A stretch of DNA of 13,996 nt from the NCBI GenBank assembly GCA_910586595.1, contig CAJUJB010000060.1:1-13996 (forward strand). Reading direction: 5' to 3'. Each line of letters opens with the position of its first letter. The stretch's first letter is position 1. The notes under the pieces are model-generated. The model had not been told where the DNA came from. It ran no database searches and saw nothing but the letters and a program-made list of their open reading frames with translations. The position numbers and the translations under genes are program-made. The DNA comes from an uncultured Muribaculaceae bacterium. Lineage in GTDB: Bacteria > Bacteroidota > Bacteroidia > Bacteroidales > Muribaculaceae. Shown one piece after another: positions 6,933-12,786 of the stretch.

Positions 6933-8114
6933 ATTGCATATTGCGCATACACATGAGTCAGACCACACGTTTTCGGCGGTCTCGATCATGTCAATTATAG
7001 TATATATCGGTAGAATAATACCCATAATGCTTATGTCGGCGCCGATTCCGGCCATCAGGGAGAGTGTGAGGAAGTAACAGCCCATCGGAACTCCTGCGTT
7101 GCCAACTGCGGAAAGAACGGCTACGAGAAGCCATACAAGCATAGATGGCACGGTAAGTGCGATTCCGTTGTTCTGCATCACGAATAATGAAGTGACAAGA
7201 ATAAATGCCGCGCAACCATTCATATTTACCGTGGTGCAGATGGGCAATACAAAACGGGAAATTTTAGGATTTACCTTAGCCCGACTTTCCGCATTTTCCA
7301 TCGTGACCGGTAATGTCGCTGCCGAGCTTTTAGTGAAGAGGGCCATCATCACTGCTGGCGCCATTGCCCGGAAATACGTGAGCGGATTTATTTTTTTAGA
7401 GAGGAGGAAAATAGGTAGTATGACAAAAAATTGCAGGCAGTTGCCGCCTATGATTACAAGCACATACTTTCCGAGTGAGTCAAGCATTATTCCTCCTCCG
7501 ACCTCTGCTGTTAGTTGGGCTGCAAACGCCACGATGCCTACCGGGAGTATAGCGATAAGCCACCGGATGAGCATGAACAGCAACTCCTGAAGACCGTTGA
7601 TGCCGTTTAGTATGACGCGCCGCGGCTCATTATCGGGCATTTTTGAAATAGCTATACCTGCGGCAAAACAGAGGAGAAGCAATGCCAGCACATTGCCGTC
7701 AAGGAATGGTTTGACGATATTATCCGGAATAATCGACATCAGATGATCGGAATATGAGAAATTCCGTATATCATCAGTGACAGTCGATTCAGCGCCTGTC
7801 ACCGAAGGCGGAAGGTTACCCGGCGCAATCCACAGATACAATAATAATGCTACGGCTGCCGCCGCAAATGTAGTCAGCAGGGTGTAGGTAATGGTCGTAC
7901 GGAATAATTTGCCGGTTTCACGACTTCCACCGAGGGTTGCCAAGGTACTGATGACCGCCAATACAATGGTCGGAACTGCAAGCAGCCGGAAAAGGCGGGT
8001 AAAAACTGTTGCGATAAAATTCATGGCAGTGTTCAACCAGGGTATGTTCAGTAATCCTATACCGACCCCGATTGCCAGAGCGAGAAACCATAATATAATC
8101 TGATACTTCTTCAT
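6909..8114 (-). CDS. Dicarboxylate/amino acid:cation symporter family transporter (GltP/SstT fold)
   Basis: 401 residues from the ATG at 8114; an in-frame ATG at 8132 would add six residues but lies within the tandem promoter motifs. This inner-membrane secondary transporter family couples Na+ or H+ to uptake of acidic or neutral amino acids or C4-dicarboxylates. Multiple hydrophobic spans are present (first about 7-25). Hairpin-1 has TKSSAATLP (261-269), TM7 has NMNGCAAF (297-304) where glutamate transporters have NMDGT, and hairpin 2 has GNAGVPMG (338-345). TM8 reads DMIETAENVWSD (375-386). By eye against GltPh, Asp394, Thr398, Asn401 and Asp405 are kept, while the side-chain-binding Arg397 is Glu378. 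SstT-type Ser/Thr symporters, as I recall, also have Glu there, so a neutral substrate is more likely than glutamate. It has its own promoter and follows a terminator. Confidence 0.88.
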   Translation of the reverse strand: MKKYQIILWFLALAIGVGIGLLNIPWLNTAMNFIATVFTRLFRLLAVPTIVLAVISTLATLGGSRETGKLFRTTITYTLLTTFAAAAVALLLYLWIAPGNLPPSVTGAESTVTDDIRNFSYSDHLMSIIPDNIVKPFLDGNVLALLLLCFAAGIAISKMPDNEPRRVILNGINGLQELLFMLIRWLIAILPVGIVAFAAQLTAEVGGGIMLDSLGKYVLVIIGGNCLQFFVILPIFLLSKKINPLTYFRAMAPAVMMALFTKSSAATLPVTMENAESRAKVNPKISRFVLPICTTVNMNGCAAFILVTSLFVMQNNGIALTVPSMLVWLLVAVLSAVGNAGVPMGCYFLTLSLMAGIGADISIMGIILPIYTIIDMIETAENVWSDSCVCAICNKKLEPHS

Positions 8115-8121
8115 GATGGTA

Positions 8122-8137
8122 CAAAGATACAAAGATA
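8122..8137 (-). promoter_or_regulatory. Tandem -7 elements of a Bacteroidota-type promoter for the symporter
   Basis: Read leftward, TATCTTTG occurs twice back to back (complements of 8130-8137 and 8122-8129), each a full TAnnTTTG match. The -33 side is weak: only the T-run at 8154-8159, which belongs to the upstream terminator, lies about 18 bases before the first copy. Either copy would start transcription within roughly 2-12 bases of the ATG at 8114, so the mRNA would be leaderless or nearly so. Confidence 0.55.
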
Positions 8138-8153
8138 TTTGGTTCGAGACATT

Positions 8154-8181
8154 AAAAAACCGGGGCGCTGGCTCCGGTTTT
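8154..8181 (-). terminator. Intrinsic terminator after the lipoprotein gene
   Basis: On the minus strand AAAACCGG (complement of 8174-8181) pairs with CCGGTTTT (complement of 8156-8163), with partial further pairing across a 10-base interior. The 3' arm runs into six Ts (complement of 8154-8159). It separates the lipoprotein gene from the symporter and lies about 20 bases after the lipoprotein stop. Confidence 0.75.
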
Positions 8182-8201
8182 CAGTAGATTTTAATGTGAG
8201 G

Positions 8202-8678
8202 TTATTTCTCTGCCGTAGACGAAGTCTTTGGAGTGACTGTAAAGGTAGTCTCTCCAGCAGGAATGTCTTCAGAAGAAGCTACAACCTGTACGCGGAATGA
8301 AACAACCGACGTTGCGGGTTCTTTATCTTCTGCATAGAGAGGGCATTCTACTTCGAGAACATGTTCTCCGACAGGAGTATTTTCGTCTACAAAGATTTCA
8401 AAACCGAATGGAGGCTGAATGTTAGATCCGAGATAATAGTAATCCCAATAGTAGTTGGCAGCCGTAATCATGGCCTGTTTGCCTTCTTCACGATTGACTA
8501 CAGTTACCGATTGAACTTCGAGTGTATCGCCTTGAACTACGTAGAGTGTACCGTCGACTCGGGTTGCGTTTTCAATTTCAAAGTTGAAGTCAACATCGGG
8601 GAGATCATGTTCGTCGGAGCATGATGCCATGGCGAATAATGCGACTACAGGCAGAAGGAAGGTGAGAAACTTTTTCAT
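8202..8678 (-). CDS. Small secreted lipoprotein, probably surface-exposed, function unknown
   Basis: 158 residues. A signal peptide (MKKFLTFLLPVVALFAMASC) ends in a lipobox with Cys20 as the predicted lipidated residue. The next residues, SDEHD, resemble the acidic Ser-(Asp/Glu) lipoprotein export signal of Bacteroidota, which directs lipoproteins to the outer face of the outer membrane. The mature part is acidic and beta-rich with no cysteine pair typical of enzymes. Stretches such as GTLYVVQGDTLEVQSVTVVN (43-62) and PVGEHVLEVECPLY suggest an Ig-like or other beta-sandwich fold. I do not recognise a specific family. It lies 111 bases downstream of clpB on the same strand, with a strong hairpin between them, and is closed by the terminator at 8154-8181. 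No clear TAnnTTTG promoter of its own is visible, so it may be read from clpB. Confidence 0.75.
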   Translation of the reverse strand: MKKFLTFLLPVVALFAMASCSDEHDLPDVDFNFEIENATRVDGTLYVVQGDTLEVQSVTVVNREEGKQAMITAANYYWDYYYLGSNIQPPFGFEIFVDENTPVGEHVLEVECPLYAEDKEPATSVVSFRVQVVASSEDIPAGETTFTVTPKTSSTAEK

Positions 8679-8734
8679 ATCAGTCTATTCTTGAAATTTG
8701 GTTAAGTGATGTAATTTTATTGTCTTGATGGAAT

Positions 8735-8780
8735 ATACAGAGGTGCCGGGCGGCACGGAGGTCGTCCGGCACCTCTGTAT
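8735..8780. repeat. Perfect 15-bp inverted repeat between clpB and the lipoprotein gene
   Basis: ATACAGAGGTGCCGG (8735-8749) and CCGGCACCTCTGTAT (8766-8780) are exact reverse complements around a 16-base interior. Neither side is followed by a T-run, so it is not a textbook intrinsic terminator, though a terminator or mRNA-end stabiliser for clpB (stop 10 bases away) is the simplest reading. The interior repeats parts of the arms: GAGGT occurs at 8740-8744 and 8758-8762, and GGCAC at 8752-8756 and 8768-8772. Shorter alternative stems are therefore possible. Confidence 0.8.
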
Positions 8781-8789
8781 GGTAGAGTA

Positions 8790-11381
8790 TTAGTTTCTGA
8801 ATATAAGGTCGTCGCCTTCGGTGTCGATTACGATAGGACGAGTCCTGTCGACTTTTTGTGCGAGAATGTCTTTCGACAGCTGGTTCAGCACCAGACGGTG
8901 GATCGCACGTTTTACAGGACGGGCACCGAATTCTGGATCAAATCCTTCGTCTGCCAGGAAGCTGAGTGCTTTAGGTGTAATCTTAAGCTCAATTCCTGAT
9001 GAAGCGGCAAGCATTTTCTGGATGCCCTTGATCTGGAGTCCGACGATTTCCTCAATCTCATTACGGTTAAGCGGCGTGAACATTATGATTTCGTCGATAC
9101 GGTTGAGGAACTCAGGACGAATGGTCTGCTTAAGCATTTCCAAAACCTGTTCCTTGGTCTTTTCGACTGTCTCGGCCTTATTCTCAGGAGTCAACTTGGC
9201 AAAGTTGTCACGGATAACCGACGAACCCATATTTGAGGTCATGATTATTATCGTATTCTTGAAGTTGACATTCCTGCCTTTATTATCGGTAAGGTGACCG
9301 TCGTCGAGAACCTGGAGAAGAATATTGAACACATCGGGGTGTGCCTTTTCAATTTCATCGAATAGAACGACGGAGTACGGTTTACGGCGCACAGCTTCAG
9401 TAAGCTGACCACCTTCGTCGTAGCCAACGTATCCCGGAGGCGCTCCGACCAGTCGAGAAACGGAGTGTTTCTCCTGATATTCGCTCATATCGATACGGGT
9501 CATCATGTTCTCGTCGTCGAAAAGGTATTCAGCGAGTGCCTTGGCAAGCTCTGTCTTACCAACACCGGTAGTTCCCAGGAAAATGAAAGAACCGATAGGA
9601 CGTTTAGGATCGTTCAGACCTGCACGGCTGCGGCGGACTGCATCTGCAATCGCTGTGATGGCCTCTTCCTGACCAACGACGCGGGAGTGGAGTTCTTCTT
9701 CAAGGTGGAGGAGTTTCTCTTTCTCACTCTGAACCATTTTGTTGACAGGAATACCAGTCCATCTCGATACCACATCTGCAATATCTTCTGAGTCAACTTC
9801 CTCTTTGATGAGGGCTTTTTCGCCCTGCATCATGCGGAGCTGCTCCTGGATGGTCTCGATCTCTTTCTGTTTCTCTGCCACACGTGAGTATCTGATTTCA
9901 GCGACTTTGGCATAATCGCCGTCACGTTCAGCTTTATCGGCTTCGAAATTCAGTTGCTCGATGTCAATCTTATTCTGTTGGATCTTGGCGATAAGCTCAC
10001 GTTCAGCCTGCCACTTAGCAGAGTATTCTTTTTCTTCCTCACGCAAGTCAGAGATTTCGCGCTCGATTTCTTTAACCTTATCGTCCATGCCTTCGCGCTT
10101 GATCGCTTCACGCTCAATCTCTTTCTGAGCGATGCGGCGGCTTATGTCATCAAGTGCCTGTGGAACGGAGTCAATCTCAAGTTTGAGTTTCGAGGCGGCC
10201 TCATCAATAAGGTCGATAGCCTTATCGGGGAGGAATCGGTCGGTAATATATCGTTCTGAAAGTTGAACAGCAGCAATAATCGCCTCATCGCGGATACGTA
10301 CCTTATGGTGGTTCTCGTATCTTTCCTTAAGTCCACGGAGGATGGCGATTGCGCTTGCCTCGTCAGGTTCATTGACCATTACTTTTTGGAAACGACGCTC
10401 AAGAGCCTTGTCCTTCTCGAAGTATTTCTGGTATTCATCGAGAGTAGTGGCACCGATGCTGCGTAACTCACCTCGGGCCAATGCCGGTTTAAGAATATTT
10501 GCGGCATCCATGGCTCCTTCGCCCTTGCCGGCACCGACAAGAGTATGGATCTCATCGATGAAGAGGATAATCTCGCCATCGGCTGAGGTTACTTCATTTA
10601 CGATAGCCTTGAGACGTTCTTCAAATTCGCCTTTATACTTAGCTCCGGCCACGAGGGCACCCATATCGAGCGAGTAGATCTGTTTGGTGCGGAGATTTTC
10701 AGGCACATCTCCACGCACGATGCGGTGCGCCAAACCTTCGGCGATGGCGGTTTTACCAGTACCAGGCTCGCCTATCAGCATAGGGTTATTCTTCGTACGG
10801 CGGCTGAGAATCTGGAGTACACGTCGTATTTCTTCGTCGCGGCCGATGACCGGGTCAAGCTTGCCGGCTCTCGCACGCTCGTTGAGGTTTATTGCATATT
10901 TTGAAAGAGCGTTATAACTCTCTTCAGCGCCCTGATCGGTCGCCTTCTTGCCTTTACGCAATTCTTCAATGGCGGCTTCGAGTTCTTTGCGGCTCAAGCC
11001 GGCATCTTTAAGAATTGTAGATGCGGGGGAGTTAATGTCAAATAATGCGAGGAGGAGAGCCTCAAGAGTGACATATTCGTCACCCATCTTCTTGGCTGCA
11101 TCGAGGGCCGTCTGGAGGACATCATTGGATGTACGGCTCAGGTATGGTTCCTGACCCGAGACTTTCGGAAGTGCGGCAATCTCGGCATCGACCTGGCGGG
11201 TGACGATCGCCGGATTAGCGCCTATCTTCTGGAAGATGAATTTAAGCACCGATTCGCCTTCGTCAATTACGCCCTTAAGCAGGCAGACAGGTTCGATGGC
11301 CTGAGTGCCGGCACCACGGGTAATCTCGACAGCCTTCTGAATGGCTTCCTGCGATTTAATGGTGAAATTATTGAAATTCAT
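8790..11381 (-). CDS. clpB: ATP-dependent chaperone ClpB (protein disaggregase)
   Basis: 863 residues, full length for ClpB/Hsp104. The hexameric cytosolic AAA+ machine pulls polypeptides out of aggregates with DnaK. Order of domains: Clp N-domain (about 1-145, starting MNFNNFTIKSQEAI); AAA-1 with Walker A GEPGTGKT (204-211), pore-loop Tyr249 in AKYKGEF, Walker B ILFIDEI (272-278) and arginine-finger region LERRF (327-331); a long charged coiled-coil M-domain (about 405-530), which marks ClpB rather than ClpA; then AAA-2 with Walker A GTTGVGKT (603-610), pore loop GYVGYDEGG (650-658), Walker B VVLFDEI (671-677) and sensor-2 FGARPVKR (818-825). All key residues are intact. It diverges from sbcD across a 247-base gap containing a sigma-54-like element facing clpB. 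There is no sign of a CIRCE-type heat-shock operator. Confidence 0.97.
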   Translation of the reverse strand: MNFNNFTIKSQEAIQKAVEITRGAGTQAIEPVCLLKGVIDEGESVLKFIFQKIGANPAIVTRQVDAEIAALPKVSGQEPYLSRTSNDVLQTALDAAKKMGDEYVTLEALLLALFDINSPASTILKDAGLSRKELEAAIEELRKGKKATDQGAEESYNALSKYAINLNERARAGKLDPVIGRDEEIRRVLQILSRRTKNNPMLIGEPGTGKTAIAEGLAHRIVRGDVPENLRTKQIYSLDMGALVAGAKYKGEFEERLKAIVNEVTSADGEIILFIDEIHTLVGAGKGEGAMDAANILKPALARGELRSIGATTLDEYQKYFEKDKALERRFQKVMVNEPDEASAIAILRGLKERYENHHKVRIRDEAIIAAVQLSERYITDRFLPDKAIDLIDEAASKLKLEIDSVPQALDDISRRIAQKEIEREAIKREGMDDKVKEIEREISDLREEEKEYSAKWQAERELIAKIQQNKIDIEQLNFEADKAERDGDYAKVAEIRYSRVAEKQKEIETIQEQLRMMQGEKALIKEEVDSEDIADVVSRWTGIPVNKMVQSEKEKLLHLEEELHSRVVGQEEAITAIADAVRRSRAGLNDPKRPIGSFIFLGTTGVGKTELAKALAEYLFDDENMMTRIDMSEYQEKHSVSRLVGAPPGYVGYDEGGQLTEAVRRKPYSVVLFDEIEKAHPDVFNILLQVLDDGHLTDNKGRNVNFKNTIIIMTSNMGSSVIRDNFAKLTPENKAETVEKTKEQVLEMLKQTIRPEFLNRIDEIIMFTPLNRNEIEEIVGLQIKGIQKMLAASSGIELKITPKALSFLADEGFDPEFGARPVKRAIHRLVLNQLSKDILAQKVDRTRPIVIDTEGDDLIFRN

Positions 11382-11433
11382 ATCGTAGAGTTGATGAATG
11401 TTTTTTATTTTATTTCTTATGTTAATTAAACAA

Positions 11434-11447
11434 TAATGCAGGCATTA
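11434..11447. repeat. 14-bp palindrome in the predicted clpB leader
   Basis: TAATGC-AG-GCATTA is a perfect inverted repeat with a 2-base centre, lying about 53-66 bases upstream of the clpB ATG. If transcription starts near 11486 (below) it falls inside the leader. It could be an operator for a dimeric regulator; as RNA its 2-base loop would be too tight without opening pairs. No known operator is recognised. Confidence 0.4.
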
Positions 11448-11495
11448 AAGTTTGCCCCGATTATTGTCACTGATATTTTTGTTCCCTATAGTTAA

Positions 11496-11511
11496 TGCAA
11501 TTTATATGCCA
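11496..11511 (-). promoter_or_regulatory. Sigma-54-type -24/-12 promoter element facing clpB
   Basis: Read leftward the sequence is TGGCATATAAATTGCA. It keeps TGGCA of the -24 box and TTGCA of the -12 box, with exactly 10 bases between the invariant GG and GC, as the sigma-54 consensus (TGGCACG-N4-TTGCW) requires. Ten of twelve specified positions match. Transcription would start near 11486, leaving a leader of about 105 bases. No TAnnTTTG element facing clpB competes with it in this gap. It is a sequence match only; whether this genome encodes sigma-54 cannot be seen here. Confidence 0.55.
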
Positions 11512-11564
11512 AGCCTTTGATTCTGCCAAAATTTCAGCTTGGGAAAAATAATCAGAATATCGTC

Positions 11565-11595
11565 ATTGTCACCTGCGCCATAATCATTATCTTTG
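11565..11595 (+). promoter_or_regulatory. Bacteroidota-type promoter for sbcDC
   Basis: ATTG at 11565-11568 (consensus TTTG), a 19-base spacer, and TATCTTTG at 11588-11595 (TAnnTTTG) together make a good housekeeping-type promoter. The start would fall near 11600, about 28 bases before the TTG start of sbcD. The rest of the 11382-11628 gap holds the clpB-facing element and palindrome listed separately; I see no small gene in it. Confidence 0.68.
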
Positions 11596-11628
11596 CGAAA
11601 GAAATCTACGCCCTGAAACTGCGCGACC

Positions 11629-12786
11629 TTGAGAATAATCCATACATCTGATTGGCATATAGGCCACTCATTATATAATTTTGATCGTTCGGCTGAACAT
11701 GCGTCAGTACTCGATAATATTATTGAGATTGCCGCGGAGTGTCAGGCCGACGCGATGCTCGTATGCGGAGATATATTCGATGTTCCTCAGCCAACTTCAT
11801 CAGCCCAAAAGATGTTTGCCGGCAAAATGATGGAATTGCGTCGTCGATGCCCGGATATGAGAGTCATCGTCACGGCCGGGAACCATGACAGTGCGGTGCG
11901 GCACGAAGCCTTCTCAGAAGTTTGGTTGGCTGGTGGAGTCGAAATGATAGGCACAATCAGTCATGATTATTCACATAACATTATAGAGATTCCAGGGAAG
12001 GCTTTTATTGGCGCTATACCATATGTAAACTCGCGGTTTCTCCCCGAGAATTATTTCCAGAGCCTGCTTGACGAGATTGCCACCCGTAATAACACCGGGT
12101 TACCTGTAATTCTCATGGCACACCTGGCGGTCATAGGGAGTGATGCAACTGGCCATGACTGCGACGATATGCTTATTGGCGGAGTAGAGGCTACTCCTCT
12201 TGGGGGGCTCGGCGAGGGCTATGATTATCTCGCACTGGGCCACATTCATCGCAATCAAGCAATAGGCACAAAAGCCAGATATTCGGGCTCGCCTCTTCCC
12301 ATGGGCTTTGATGAGAATTACGCTCACTCTGTAAGTATAGTCGATATAGATGTACATGGAGCTCTTCCAGAGGTGAAAAATATTGAAATTTCAACTCCTC
12401 GTCCGCTTGTAAGCCTTCCTGTATCGGGTCCCGCTCCATGGGTGGAAGCTCTTGAGTCGTTGGTGAATTTCCCAAACGATATTCCAGCCTATATACGTCT
12501 GAGGGTAACCGACGACAATTCTCTGCCCTCAGATTACAGAGCCATAGCGTTGGCTGTGTGTGAAGATAAAGAATGTGATTTTTGCTGCGTGACTCTGGAT
12601 CGTAAACCTGTACAATCGACGGCAGATGATAAGTCTACAATTAGTATTGACCGGTTGCGAACAACCGGACCTCTTGCGGTTGCCAGGATGTATGCGAATG
12701 CGAGAGGCGAGGAGTTGGATGAAGAAGTTATTTCTTTGTTGGAAGAGGCAATCGCAAATGTAGAAAATTTCGAAAGAGAATCATGA
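11629..12786 (+). CDS. sbcD: Exonuclease subunit SbcD (Mre11-like nuclease)
   Basis: 385 residues. SbcD is the Mn2+-dependent calcineurin-like nuclease of the SbcCD (Mre11-Rad50) complex, which cuts DNA hairpins and blocked double-strand ends. Metal-site motifs are complete: DWHIG with Asp8 and His10, CGDIFD with Asp48, GNHD (84-87), His165 in MAHL, and GHIH (204-207). The C-terminal part (about 260-385) is the capping and SbcC-contact region. The start codon is TTG at 11629, giving the family's normal opening RIIHTSDWHIG. No ATG lies between the promoter and this point, and the next in-frame ATG (residue 43) would remove Asp8 and His10. The stop overlaps the sbcC start as ATGA, so the two subunits are translationally coupled. 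Confidence 0.94.
   Translation: MRIIHTSDWHIGHSLYNFDRSAEHASVLDNIIEIAAECQADAMLVCGDIFDVPQPTSSAQKMFAGKMMELRRRCPDMRVIVTAGNHDSAVRHEAFSEVWLAGGVEMIGTISHDYSHNIIEIPGKAFIGAIPYVNSRFLPENYFQSLLDEIATRNNTGLPVILMAHLAVIGSDATGHDCDDMLIGGVEATPLGGLGEGYDYLALGHIHRNQAIGTKARYSGSPLPMGFDENYAHSVSIVDIDVHGALPEVKNIEISTPRPLVSLPVSGPAPWVEALESLVNFPNDIPAYIRLRVTDDNSLPSDYRAIALAVCEDKECDFCCVTLDRKPVQSTADDKSTISIDRLRTTGPLAVARMYANARGEELDEEVISLLEEAIANVENFERES

Noticed and set aside
7099..7590. 163-codon open frame on the plus strand inside the symporter gene
   Set aside because: It is antisense to a well-supported transporter, and its translation shows no domain and no start signal; the frame is open because of the codon pattern of the real gene.
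8821..9791. Plus-strand open frames of 108-158 codons inside clpB
   Set aside because: They are antisense to highly conserved AAA-2 and M-domain sequence; composition is Ser- and Phe-rich as expected of a shadow frame.
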